DNA of 64,000 bases from DASRHT01 sp035293765 (GCA_035293765.1 DATGMF010000080.1:1-64000); one strand, 5' to 3'; positions 9,108-17,594 are shown, counted from the stretch's first letter. Numbers and translations are program-made. Notes: generated by a model from the letters alone, not told the origin.

Positions 9108-9788
9108 ATTATTTCACCTACTTCACAAATTCCTTTTAAAATTAAGTGTACATTACTACAAAGTGTTGAAGAAAGCCAGAAATTGCTTTCTTCCAGGCTG
9201 ACTTATGCTTTATCCCCGCCCTCACCACATTTTTGACGGAAAAACTATTCTTAACTGTTTTAAGCGGAAAAGCTATGTGATACAATCTTCTTCTGATCAA
9301 CGAATTACGGGGTATCTGTCCTCCACGACCCGGAGCGTTACCCACCGTTAATGGTCCCATAGGAAGAGATTCTCGTTACGCTGCATTCAATAGCTCACGA
9401 GAATGGCTTCTGGACAAAATAGACTAGAAGAGCTAAGGTAAGGATTTTGGAAAAATTACAGGATAGTAGTAATTTTCTCGTGCAGAGCAGGAACAAAAGC
9501 AAAATTATCCTTTCCTGATACGCATTCGTCTCAATACCATTTGGACAATACTTCACGCCCTGATTGCGCTACTTGGGCTGATGTATTTTATTCTTTGCCT
9601 ATTACTCATATAGTGATCGTAAGGTCAGGGGGATTGTATGGGTGATCTCTCAAACAAACAGGTGCTTTATCTTATCATTTGCGCTGCTCCACCCGCCCGA
9701 CACAGGAGCAGCAGGCTTCAATGTATGTTTGGTGCCCCCCGTAAGGCGGCACCAAACATCTTTTTATACGACATTCAATATGGTATTG
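9108..9788. other. Intergenic region with a promoter-like duplicate and terminator
   Basis: No intact gene. At 9258-9286 there is a near-duplicate of the promoter in front of the SARP-TPR gene (GATACAATCT core) but no regulator frame follows. A short start-less open frame (about 9495-9614) ends in a hydrophobic stretch and looks like decayed coding DNA. A hairpin with a T-run lies at 9725-9764. Confidence 0.45.
9725..9764 (+). terminator. Rho-independent terminator-like hairpin
   Basis: Arms 9725-9736 and 9748-9759 pair perfectly over 12 bases (ATGTTTGGTGCC) and are followed by CTTTTTAT. Oriented for the plus strand, it may end a decayed transcript or shield the convergent lectin gene. Confidence 0.6.
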
Positions 9789-10871
9789 TTATGCCTGCCA
9801 TGCTAGTTCATAGACATAATTGGCATTATCCTTGATACCAACATAGTAGACGCGTGGCTCCTCATTCGATACAGAAAACCCCATCAGTGCGCTCTTGGCT
9901 GCCATATGATTGGCTCCTGCTTCGAGAGCTATATTGCTAGAACGCCACTTACCATTCTGGTAGACCAGTTCATAGACATCATTGTCACTCCCATTGGGAC
10001 CGGCATAGTAGACGCGTGGCTCCCCATTTGATACAGTAAAGCCTGCCAATTTGCTACCTTGCACAGCCGGAACTGCCCCGGCCCTTTTCGTGAGATCGCT
10101 AGAGCCCCATTTACCATTCTGGTACGCCAGTTCATCGACATGATTACTGGTATCAATATAGCAGACGCGTGGCTCCCCACTTGATACAGTAAAGCCTGCC
10201 AGCGGGCTGCCTTGCACAGTAGAAGGCGTCTTCGTTTTTTTCATGAGATTGCTATAGCTCCATTTACCATTCTGGTAAATCAGCTCCTGGATAGAAGGTT
10301 CACTCGCACTAATGTAGTAGACGCGTGGCTCCCCATTTGAGAGAGAAAAGCCTGCCAGTGCGCTATCCGCTGTGGAATCAGGTGCCTTCGCACTTTTCGT
10401 GACATCGTTAGAACTCCATTTGCCATTCTGGTACGCCAGTTCCCAGACATGACTGGAGGCGATGTAGTAGACGCGTAGCTCCCCATTTGAGACGGTAAAG
10501 GCCACCAGCCTGCTACCTGTCGTAGTCGATGCCGCTCCCACCGCTCTGTTCGTGAGATCACTATAGTTCCAGCGGCCATTCTGGTAAACCAGTTCATAGA
10601 CATGATTGAGGGCATCAGTGTAGAAAACGCGTGGCTCCCCATCTGAGTTGATACAACCCGCCAATGCACTGCTCGCATTAGCCGCAGGCGCCCCCGACGC
10701 TTGGCTCATGAGATCGCTAGAACCCCATTTACCATTCTGGTACGCCAGTTCGTAGACGTGATTGGATGAACCGATGTAGTAGACGCGTGGCTCCTTATTG
10801 GAGACGGTAAAGCCTGCCAGCGCTCCTACAATGCTCACGGTAGAAGTTGATATTTGATTAAATGTCCACAT
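9789..10871 (-). CDS. Seven-repeat beta-propeller lectin, fungal fucose-lectin-like
   Basis: A 360-residue protein made of seven repeats of about 48 residues. Each repeat carries EPRVYY, then VYELAYQNGKW and a variable linker. The conserved Arg, Glu and Trp are the residues that hold fucose in the Aleuria aurantia lectin family (six-bladed). The last repeat stops at YELAWQA, and the N-terminus (MWTFNQIS) looks like the missing W-strand, so the ring is probably closed by N- and C-terminal strands into seven blades. There is no signal peptide, so it is cytosolic or exported unconventionally. AAAGGA precedes the ATG. It likely binds fucosylated or similar glycans. Confidence 0.8.
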   Translation of the reverse strand: MWTFNQISTSTVSIVGALAGFTVSNKEPRVYYIGSSNHVYELAYQNGKWGSSDLMSQASGAPAANASSALAGCINSDGEPRVFYTDALNHVYELVYQNGRWNYSDLTNRAVGAASTTTGSRLVAFTVSNGELRVYYIASSHVWELAYQNGKWSSNDVTKSAKAPDSTADSALAGFSLSNGEPRVYYISASEPSIQELIYQNGKWSYSNLMKKTKTPSTVQGSPLAGFTVSSGEPRVCYIDTSNHVDELAYQNGKWGSSDLTKRAGAVPAVQGSKLAGFTVSNGEPRVYYAGPNGSDNDVYELVYQNGKWRSSNIALEAGANHMAAKSALMGFSVSNEEPRVYYVGIKDNANYVYELAWQA

Positions 10872-11277
10872 ATGATATTTCCTTTCAATATTTTTTCTCG
10901 CAAGAAGCTGGTTGCTGTGCTAAAACAAACTGCAATCGAAGTGGTTCGTTCGTAGAGAATCTGCGCCCAGGCTCTCTGCTATAAGCCACGCGCTGTTTTT
11001 GATCTCTTTGAGTGATTTTTCTCCTTTCTTTTGCTACTGGAACGTGTTCATGGTTCAAGTATAGGAATGAACAGGGTGAAGCGTCTTCACCCTCTCAGGG
11101 GTGAATTTGGGGTAAATTTAGGAAGCCAGAAAAACCTGAAAAAGGTCTGAGATCTTTCCCGCCCCTTCCCGGCTATACTTGCCAATAGGTTGCGAAAACC
11201 CGCTAGAGCGCAGCGGCAAATGTGAGATTGCTGCATGTTGGCGCAAATAGCAGGCACAAATATCGTGGAGGGTCGCA
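10872..11277. other. Intergenic region without a gene
   Basis: About 400 bases between two divergently transcribed genes. No credible coding frame; it probably contains the promoters of the lectin gene and of the small gene pair to the right. Confidence 0.4.
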
Positions 11278-11577
11278 GTGGAGTATTACTGCCATAAACC
11301 TGGATCTCAGCCAGAGTTTGTTCAGGCGATCAATCACCTGAATAGAAGCGGTGCAAGCGTGGAACCTGTCACTTTTGATAACACTATCTATTTGAAGATT
11401 ATCTGCCCAGAAGGCACGAGAGAAGAATTTGTTGGCAATAATACGCTACCGGATTATGCCGTGAAGTTTTCAGGCGGCGGAGTGTTCTACGTCAGAAAGC
11501 TGTTTCACCGCAACACACTCCCCAATGGGGCCTATCAGTGCGTCCTCTTCATCGGAGGCAACCATGCCGATAGCTAA
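11278..11577 (+). CDS. Hypothetical protein (99 aa)
   Basis: A small soluble protein starting with GTG behind a good GGAGGG at the usual distance. I recognise no family. The sequence alternates short beta-like stretches (SGASVEPVTFDNTIYLKIIC, VKFSGGGVFYVRKLF), suggesting a small beta-rich fold. The 3' end overlaps the next gene by 14 bases, so the two are probably co-translated. The pair lies beside the type II PKS core locus, but no biosynthetic role can be read from it. Confidence 0.6.
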   Translation: MEYYCHKPGSQPEFVQAINHLNRSGASVEPVTFDNTIYLKIICPEGTREEFVGNNTLPDYAVKFSGGGVFYVRKLFHRNTLPNGAYQCVLFIGGNHADS

Positions 11578-11947
11578 AGTCGCACTCTCAACTATCGCGC
11601 TGGCACAGGACGAGGCTCGCCACCTGATCCGCCTTCTGCTCTCGCACCAGCACAGTCAGCAGCTCGCGTCCTATATTGTGGAGGTGGTGGAGAAGGTTTC
11701 CCAATCCACGACCATTGAGATTGGCGATATGTGCCTGGCAGCCCTTAACACCACCATTAATTCGATTATTGCCGATGAGTCAATCCGTGACGATGATATA
11801 ATCAGACTGACAGGCATTCTCTATAAAGTGCAGCAACAGGTTCATCAGCGCATGGCTGAAATCCTCGCCACAACGCCATTGCGTTCGGAACGCTCCTCGG
11901 TAAAGCATCCTGGAGCCCCAGAACGCAAATTTGAGACGCCAGGATGA
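11564..11947 (+). CDS. Hypothetical helical protein (127 aa)
   Basis: The start is taken at ATG 11564 because CGGAGG sits 7 bases before it; the frame is open further upstream. The product is predicted all-helical (LIRLLLSHQHSQQLASYIVE and following) with no membrane helix and no motif I recognise. It overlaps the 99-aa gene upstream by 14 bases and converges on the small membrane protein gene. The function is unknown. Confidence 0.6.
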   Translation: MPIAKVALSTIALAQDEARHLIRLLLSHQHSQQLASYIVEVVEKVSQSTTIEIGDMCLAALNTTINSIIADESIRDDDIIRLTGILYKVQQQVHQRMAEILATTPLRSERSSVKHPGAPERKFETPG

Positions 11948-11962
11948 GCGGATAGGGGAGCA

Positions 11963-12214
11963 TCAACGCTCGGAGAGCACGGTATCGCGCGACGCTTCTT
12001 CAGCGGCGTGCAATGCCATGTTCGCCTGCTCCAGGTGAGCGTAAAAGTCAGGAGAGAGGCGGGCACGATTATCCAGCAGATCCCACGATGGCTCTTTGAG
12101 CGTTGTTTTAGTGGCATCTGATCGACGCGCATCCAGCCACACGATGCCTACCGCAACGATCAGCAATGAGATGCCGAGCGTGATCAAAAGCGGGGGTAGA
12201 GGAGGCAGGATCAT
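11963..12214 (-). CDS. Small single-pass membrane protein
   Basis: About 83 residues starting at ATG 12214, chosen for the GGGAGG 9 bases upstream. One hydrophobic helix (LLITLGISLLIVAVGIVWL) is followed by a charged, helical cytosolic tail. It sits 63 bases behind the KS-beta stop codon on the same strand, so it is probably the third gene of the KS-alpha/KS-beta operon. No family was recognised; a membrane-docking or accessory role is a guess. Confidence 0.55.
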   Translation of the reverse strand: MILPPLPPLLITLGISLLIVAVGIVWLDARRSDATKTTLKEPSWDLLDNRARLSPDFYAHLEQANMALHAAEEASRDTVLSER

Positions 12215-12277
12215 CGCTCTGCCTCCCCGTCCGCCAGCCAATAAGCTATGAGTTGCATCTTTACCCCTTTTTCTCGC

Positions 12278-13504
12278 CTATTTACGTAGAACCAGCGCGG
12301 AGTTAAAGCCCGCAAAGCCGCGTGCGCCCACCAGGATATTTTTCATGCGGCGCGAACGGGGCGTATTGGGAACGCAATCGATCTGGCACTCTGGATCGGG
12401 CTGCGTATACCCAACGGTGGGCAGGATCACATCTTCGCGCAATCCCAGCAGCGCCATCGCCACATCGACGGTCGAAGCGCCGTTAAAGAGGCGACCAAAC
12501 ATTGATTTGGGAGCGGAGGCAGGGACGTAAGCAGCGTCACCGTTAAAGACGGACTGCAAGGCGTTCACCTCGGCAATATCGCCGTCGCGCGTACCCAATC
12601 CATCACAGAGCACCCAGTCGATATCGGACGCATTGACGCGCGCCTCCGCCAGAGCGCGGCTCATGGCGTGGGCATAGGCGCGACCGGAACTCTCCGGCCC
12701 ACGGGTGCGTGTGCCATCAAACGTCTGTCCTCCTCCGGCGATGGTTGCGTAGATGTTCGCATCGCGGCGCTGCGCATGCTCTCGGCTCTCCACGCAGAAG
12801 ACCGCGCCGCCCTCGCCCATAATAGGGCCAGAGCGCGTCGCATCAAAGGGCCGGTAGGGGTAATTGCCCGTTTCCGCCGACATCAGCCCTGAAGCCTGGT
12901 AGCAGGCAAAAGCGTACGGCGCGATGGCAGCTTCAGAGCCGCCAACGATCACGACATCGCACACCCCTTGCGCGATGATCTTCGCCGCGTGCGCCAGGGC
13001 GATCAGGCCGCCGGCAGCTTCGGCGCAGATATTGCGGCCATAGCCACGAATGCCGTTATTAATCGACACCTGCCCGATGCTGGCGGCGTAGAACCAGGCG
13101 ATGGACTGGAAGGCGCTGACGTAGCGGGGACCCTTCTGCCAGCATAGATGCAACTGCTGCTGACCGTACTCGTTGCCGCCGGTGCCAGCCGCGAAAACAG
13201 CGCCCACCCTGGTTTGATCTTCCTGCTGGAGGTCCAGCCCTGCGTCGGCCAGGGCCTCTTTGGCGCAAACGAGATCGAAGTGGGTCCAGCGGTCTGTCTG
13301 GGCGATGATGCGCGAGTCGATGGTTTGCGCGGGTTGAAAATTCTGCACGACGCCGGCGACCTTGCTCACAAACTTTGTCGTGTCGAAGCGCGTGATCGGC
13401 GTCAGAAATGATTGCCCACTGAGCACGCCGCTCCAGAACTCCTTGCGTCCAATACCAGCCGGAGCGATAACCCCGACCCCTGTAATCACTGCTTCTCCGG
13501 TCAT
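12278..13504 (-). CDS. Type II PKS ketosynthase beta subunit (chain length factor)
   Basis: A 408-residue ketosynthase homologue, partner of KS-alpha, setting the length of the poly-beta-ketone. It keeps the thiolase fold (VITGVGVIAPAGIGRKEFW) but aligns Ala163 (in ICAEAAGGLIALAHA) with the active-site Cys of KS-alpha without a gap. Most chain length factors have Gln there (AEQAGG). The catalytic His regions are also degenerate (CDGLGTRDGD for NAHGSST). The start ATG overlaps the KS-alpha stop (ATGA), the usual coupling that keeps the heterodimer stoichiometric. The missing Gln may mean that decarboxylative acetyl priming is not used. Confidence 0.93.
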   Translation of the reverse strand: MTGEAVITGVGVIAPAGIGRKEFWSGVLSGQSFLTPITRFDTTKFVSKVAGVVQNFQPAQTIDSRIIAQTDRWTHFDLVCAKEALADAGLDLQQEDQTRVGAVFAAGTGGNEYGQQQLHLCWQKGPRYVSAFQSIAWFYAASIGQVSINNGIRGYGRNICAEAAGGLIALAHAAKIIAQGVCDVVIVGGSEAAIAPYAFACYQASGLMSAETGNYPYRPFDATRSGPIMGEGGAVFCVESREHAQRRDANIYATIAGGGQTFDGTRTRGPESSGRAYAHAMSRALAEARVNASDIDWVLCDGLGTRDGDIAEVNALQSVFNGDAAYVPASAPKSMFGRLFNGASTVDVAMALLGLREDVILPTVGYTQPDPECQIDCVPNTPRSRRMKNILVGARGFAGFNSALVLRK

Positions 13505-14808
13505 ACCCTTGCTCCTTTCCTTTGCATCTGCTGAGCATACGCCGACTGCGGCTCTTTCACCTTCGTCAGGACTATCGCCGATTGAAAGCCGCCAAAGCCG
13601 CTGCCCGTAGATACCAGCACATCAACTTCTTGCTTTCTTGCTTGATTGGGAACATAATCGAGATCGCATTCCGGATCGGGGGTGCTGTAATTAATGGTCG
13701 GAGGGATAATACCGCGCTGGATGGTAAGGGCGCACGCCGCAATCTCGATAGCCCCGATAGCGCCAAGAGAGTGCCCGACCATCGACTTGATTGAGCTGAC
13801 AGGGATGCGATAAGCCCGTTCGCCCCACGTCGCTTTGAAGGCATTGGTTTCATGCAGGTCATTTTGCATCGTCGAGGAGCCATGCGCATTGATATATTGC
13901 ACCTCTTCGGGCTCTATCTCGGCCATAGCTAGCGCGGCGGTAATCGCCTGCACCATATCCAGGCCATTGCGTTGCAAACCGGTCATATGATAGGCATTTA
14001 AGGCGCTGCCATAGCCGCTGATCTCGGCATAGATTGGAGCTCCACGCTGGCGGGCATACTCATATTCTTCCAGGATGAGGAAGGCTCCTCCCTCGCCCAG
14101 CACAAAGCCGTTCCTTGTCTTGTCAAAAGGTCGCGATGCCGTTTTCGCTTCGTTATTGCGCGGCGTCGTGCCTTTGATCGCATCGAAGGAGGCCATATTG
14201 ATGGGACAGATGCCAGCCTCCGATGCTCCGGCAATCACGATATCGGCCTCCCCATCGCGAATCCATTCAAACGCGTGGGCCACCGCATCGATGCCGGCAG
14301 TGCATCCGGTTGAAACCGTAACAACGGGTCCCATCACGCCATATTTCGCGGCGAGTTCTGAACTCAAGCTTGACGGGGTGACGGCGTGATAGAGATAAGG
14401 CGTAGCCAGGTCTGGATCGACAATAAACTCTGTTGCCTGATTACTCACCGCCAGGTACTCCTGTTCGAGGCGTATGGTAGAACCAATCGCCGTTCCTGCC
14501 GAAACGCCCAGGCGCGTGGTATCGCACTGCTCTATCTTGAGCTTACTATCGACCAGAGCTTCAGCTACAGCCACCAGAGCGAACTGGATGTGCCGGTCCG
14601 CCCGGTCCACCTCATCCTGGGTCAACCCGTATGAGAGCGGCTGCCAGTCGCAAACGGTGCCAGCCACCTGGGAGCGGAAGTTTTCGAGGTGCTCGACCTG
14701 CGCCATATCACACGCGGACTTACCGGTCGCCAGCGTCTCCCAAAATGCCTCCCTCCCGGTGCCGCCTGGTGCGACAACGCCGATGCCCGTGATAACAACA
14801 CGTCTCAT
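13501..14808 (-). CDS. Type II PKS ketosynthase alpha subunit
   Basis: A 435-residue beta-ketoacyl synthase that condenses malonyl-ACP units in the aromatic polyketide pathway. The full triad is present: Cys169 in VSTGCTAGID, His309 in NAHGSST and His346 in KSMVGHSLGA. The length is typical of KS-alpha (about 420-430). A strong GGGAGG lies before ATG 14808. It is the first gene of a minus-strand operon with KS-beta and a small membrane protein, transcribed divergently from the ACP and cyclase genes. This identifies the cluster as a true type II PKS, which is uncommon outside Actinomycetota. Confidence 0.95.
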   Translation of the reverse strand: MRRVVITGIGVVAPGGTGREAFWETLATGKSACDMAQVEHLENFRSQVAGTVCDWQPLSYGLTQDEVDRADRHIQFALVAVAEALVDSKLKIEQCDTTRLGVSAGTAIGSTIRLEQEYLAVSNQATEFIVDPDLATPYLYHAVTPSSLSSELAAKYGVMGPVVTVSTGCTAGIDAVAHAFEWIRDGEADIVIAGASEAGICPINMASFDAIKGTTPRNNEAKTASRPFDKTRNGFVLGEGGAFLILEEYEYARQRGAPIYAEISGYGSALNAYHMTGLQRNGLDMVQAITAALAMAEIEPEEVQYINAHGSSTMQNDLHETNAFKATWGERAYRIPVSSIKSMVGHSLGAIGAIEIAACALTIQRGIIPPTINYSTPDPECDLDYVPNQARKQEVDVLVSTGSGFGGFQSAIVLTKVKEPQSAYAQQMQRKGARV

Positions 14809-15003
14809 GAATAGATTTCTCCTCCCTTTCGCATCGCACTATCAGGGGATGCGCGGCATAGATACACTTTTTCTGCTACTAGCAATTTACCTCTAGAAGG
14901 CTTGCCGACGACTTACCTGGACGAAAAGCTCGGGGCAATTATCGTTTCCTACCATGACGCTTGTACCGTTATCGTTACCCTGTATACAAGAGGAGAACAA
15001 CCA

Positions 15004-15243
15004 ATGACTCAGCTATGTACTCCTGACATGGTGGTTGACATCCTGGCAACGAAAGTAGGGGTGCCAGCCAACACGCCAGCAATCGAGACGGCAACCTGGG
15101 AGGAACTCGGCGTGGACTCGCTCGGCCTCTCGGAGGTAATTGCCGGCATCTGGCACCTTCTCGGCATAGAGCTGCCGCACGAGGAAGCGATGAACACGAT
15201 CAATCTACGGGAGCTTGTGACCCTCGTCAACACACAGTTTTAA
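15004..15243 (+). CDS. Type II PKS acyl carrier protein
   Basis: A 79-residue discrete carrier protein holding the growing chain on phosphopantetheine. The attachment serine is in the motif GVDSLGLSE near residue 39. ATG 15004 is chosen because AGGAG lies 8 bases upstream and the resulting length is normal for an ACP. It is followed after 19 bases by the aromatase/cyclase gene and faces the KS-alpha/KS-beta operon across about 195 bases. It could also accept the salicyl group made by the ligase encoded at 51226, as no aryl carrier domain was seen. Confidence 0.93.
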   Translation: MTQLCTPDMVVDILATKVGVPANTPAIETATWEELGVDSLGLSEVIAGIWHLLGIELPHEEAMNTINLRELVTLVNTQF

Positions 15244-15262
15244 GAAAAGAGGCTTTTTATCT

Positions 15263-16048
15263 ATGGGCTATATTCGCAACGCCGTACTGATCAATGCGCC
15301 GGTGGACGACGTTTTCCGGCTGACCAATAACGTGCGCACCTGGCCGACGCTCTTCACCGAATACGAAAGCAGTGAAGTGATCGAAGAGTCCGAAACCAGC
15401 GTCACCTTCCGACTCACCACCCGCCCAGACGAGAATGGGCAACAGTGGAGCTGGATCGCCAAAAGGGATACCAACAAAGAGCAACGCTCCACCTACTCTG
15501 AACGCATGCCCTCCTCCGGCCCATTTGAGCGTATGGAAATTCGCTGGTGGTACGATCCGGCGGGGGAAACGAGCGCGGTGATGACATGGGAGCAAACGTT
15601 TACCATGAAACCCGACGCCCCCGTCACCGAAGAGCAGGCCACCGCATACCTGAACAAGCAGACGAAGATTCAGCAGCGCGTCATCAAAGAGCGCATCGAA
15701 CAGATGATGCACACCTCTCAATGTGAAGATACCCCATATCGTGGAGTCATCATCGGACGCTACCAGCACGGGAGCGAAGCCGAGATTGTTGATGCCTTCA
15801 AACGTTCGGACGCAACCGAGCTGCCCCACATGCTGGGAGTGAAATCGCGCCATGTCTGGGTACTTGGAGATATCTACATGCACTTTGTAGAAGCTCAGGC
15901 ATCTTTGCCGACCATCATCAAGGAATATGCGCAGCATCCGCTCTTCAAGCAGGTCAAGGCGGAAGTGGATACATATGTCAAGCCGCTCGCTCCAGAATTT
16001 GACCCCGGCGTCGGGCGAGAGATTTATCGCTATGTGGCGAAAGCGTAG
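15263..16048 (+). CDS. Fused aromatase/cyclase (TcmN-type) and TcmI-type cyclase
   Basis: 261 residues with two domains. Residues 1-145 are a SRPBCC/START-like polyketide aromatase/cyclase (IRNAVLINAPVDDVFRLTNN, then WPTLFTEYES) of the kind that directs first-ring closure. Residues 155-261 match the separate TcmI-type second cyclase family: RGVIIGRYQHGSEAEI, SDATELPHMLGVKSR, IYMHFVEA and HPLFKQV. These activities are normally encoded by two genes. The gene follows the ACP closely, forming a two-gene operon that ends at a strong hairpin. Confidence 0.9.
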   Translation: MGYIRNAVLINAPVDDVFRLTNNVRTWPTLFTEYESSEVIEESETSVTFRLTTRPDENGQQWSWIAKRDTNKEQRSTYSERMPSSGPFERMEIRWWYDPAGETSAVMTWEQTFTMKPDAPVTEEQATAYLNKQTKIQQRVIKERIEQMMHTSQCEDTPYRGVIIGRYQHGSEAEIVDAFKRSDATELPHMLGVKSRHVWVLGDIYMHFVEAQASLPTIIKEYAQHPLFKQVKAEVDTYVKPLAPEFDPGVGREIYRYVAKA

Positions 16049-16067
16049 AGATTGTAGCGTTACCTAC

Positions 16068-16120
16068 AAAACAAAGCATAAGCGGTAAATCAAGATCTCT
16101 TACCGTTTATGCTTTGTTTT
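16068..16120 (+). terminator. Terminator hairpin after the cyclase gene
   Basis: A 21-base arm at 16068-16088 pairs with 16100-16120 with one mismatch and ends in GTTTT. It closes the ACP-cyclase transcript 20 bases after the stop codon. Confidence 0.7.
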
Positions 16121-16236
16121 CATGATCGAAGGGAGTGCGCAGGACGAGAAAATGGAGGGGAATCCAGATAGTATCTCCCTGCGGCTCAGCCTATACTTGT
16201 GATAGTTGCAGTATCCTCGTTTCTTTTCCGCGCTCC

Positions 16237-16288
16237 GTAGGGGCAATCCCTTGCGGTTGCCCTGTAGCTCCCCGATTCATCGTGGGAG
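16237..16288 (+). repeat. Bipartite REP-like element (type A plus type B)
   Basis: A type A unit (16237-16264, GTAGGGGCAATCCCTTGCGG onward) is directly followed by a type B unit (16265-16288, containing CTCCCCGATTCATCGTGGGA). Each half forms its own hairpin. Type A and B units occur alone or paired elsewhere in the window. Confidence 0.65.
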
Positions 16289-16392
16289 ACGCGGCAGCGG
16301 CGTTGGAACGCAGAACGTTTCGAGATAGCCACCGGCTCGCCGCCTTTGAGGATCAAGATACAGGCCATATCAGAGGATGTCAAGTAGACATG

Positions 16393-16542
16393 CTATAGGA
16401 ACAGGGCTATTTACTTCTCTGAAGAAGAGGGGGTCAAGGGACTGTGCCCCTTGCGGGGCGCGGGGTGTCCCCGCTCATTCTTCTCCTCCCTCGCCCCCGA
16501 AGGGGGCAAAAAAAGAAGAAGTAAATAGCCCTGCTATAGGGA
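16393..16542. mobile_element. MITE-like element with terminal inverted repeats
   Basis: Perfect 17-base inverted repeats at 16402-16418 and 16517-16533 (CAGGGCTATTTACTTCT) bound a 132-base non-coding unit. The flanks are CTATAGGAA (16393-16401) and CTATAGGGA (16534-16542), an 8/9 match that looks like a target duplication. No transposase frame is inside, as expected for a non-autonomous element. Confidence 0.7.
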
Positions 16543-16603
16543 CACTACGCCTTTAAAGTGTACAGTTTAACTGCTGAAATAGAAGATCAGGAAAGGAAAG
16601 AAC

Positions 16604-17455
16604 ATGGCAATCGCGCGTGATAAGTATGAACTGTCCGGCAAGACGGAGGTCCCACATCCCCGAGAGCGCGAGCAAGACGCGTTTTACCGCGCCTATGCCT
16701 TCGGGCAATTCCGTTTATTCTGCCAGGGGAAGCCCATCAAAGAGGCCATGTGGCGGCGCAGCAAGGTCAGGGTCCTGCTCAAATGGTTCCTGCTCAACCC
16801 CGGGAAGCTCTGCTCTGCCGACGAGTTTATCGAACTTTTCTGGCCCGATCTCCCCCTGGAGACGGCCTCCAGCAATCTGCATGTCACCATCCATTGCCTG
16901 CGCCATTTGCTAGAGCCGTCGCTGGGCGCCAGAACCATGTCAAAATATATTCGCCGCCAGTCTAACAAATTTTACTGGTTTGAAATGGATGAGACCTGGT
17001 GGACAGACCTGGCCGAGGTGCAGCAGCTCTTCGAGACAGCGAGAGCATTTGATGCGCGCCAGGATGATGTCAGAGCGTCCTTCTATTATCGCAAGATCGT
17101 TAACTACTGCTCGTTAGGGCTTTTGCCGGAGGATGAGGAGGAGGAATGGCTGCGACCTTATCGCCAGCGTTACGAGCGCATCTATAACCAGGTCCTGGTA
17201 CGCCTGATCCAGATCTATCAGCAGCGCAATGAACTAGAAGAGGTGTTAGAATACGCTTATCTGGCGTTGTCGCTCGATCCTTACTGCGAACCGGCAGTAA
17301 AAGCCATTATTGATGTCTACGTCAAACAGGGTAATACGACAAAAGCCATGCACAGGCTGGATACGTTCCGTCTCTTCTTGCAGCAAGAGCTGGGGATAGG
17401 ACCGAGCAAAGAGATCCACTCATTGCATACAAAAATCATCAAGGCCCGTAAGTAG
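16604..17455 (+). CDS. SARP-family transcriptional activator
   Basis: 283 residues with an N-terminal winged helix (AYAFGQFRLFCQGKPI, then KVRVLLKWFLLNPGKLCSAD and ELFWPDLPLETASSNLHVTI) and a C-terminal BTAD domain of TPR-like helices. This is the compact SARP layout of pathway-specific activators of polyketide clusters. GGAAAGG precedes the ATG. It sits just behind the PKS core locus and is closely similar in layout to the SARP at 42836-43672. Either could recognise the TGCGAAG repeats found at four promoters here. Confidence 0.88.
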   Translation: MAIARDKYELSGKTEVPHPREREQDAFYRAYAFGQFRLFCQGKPIKEAMWRRSKVRVLLKWFLLNPGKLCSADEFIELFWPDLPLETASSNLHVTIHCLRHLLEPSLGARTMSKYIRRQSNKFYWFEMDETWWTDLAEVQQLFETARAFDARQDDVRASFYYRKIVNYCSLGLLPEDEEEEWLRPYRQRYERIYNQVLVRLIQIYQQRNELEEVLEYAYLALSLDPYCEPAVKAIIDVYVKQGNTTKAMHRLDTFRLFLQQELGIGPSKEIHSLHTKIIKARK

Positions 17456-17594
17456 CATGTGCCTTATGACCTCTCAGTTTGCAAGCAATTAAGTTTCTGG
17501 CAACACCATAGATTATACAATGTTCATGAAGGGTAATAACATTCTTCCCAAATAGTGGTTACTACTGCCAGGCGAAAAAGAAAAGGGTACACGG

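Larger units (their letters stand above)
16121..16603. other. Repeat-rich intergenic region
   Basis: No gene. It contains a bipartite REP-like element (16237-16288) and a MITE-like element (16393-16542), then the start region of the next SARP gene. Open frames across it are by-products of the repeats. Confidence 0.6.

Noticed and set aside
9489..9614. Short hydrophobic frame ending at about 9614
   Set aside because: No start codon or ribosome site between the preceding stop and the hydrophobic stretch; noted only as possible decayed DNA.
9638..9835. 65-codon plus-strand frame
   Set aside because: Crosses the terminator hairpin at 9725 and enters the lectin gene; not protein-like.
14824..14842. 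TTTCGCATCGCAC before KS-alpha considered as a SARP site
   Set aside because: Units are not 11 bp apart and overlap the position of the ribosome site and leader.
15257..15937. 226-codon minus-strand frame opposite the fused cyclase
   Set aside because: Overlaps a strongly conserved two-domain protein on the plus strand; Gly/His-rich shadow.
16135..16398. 87-codon plus-strand frame
   Set aside because: Made entirely of REP-like repeat and adjacent non-coding DNA.
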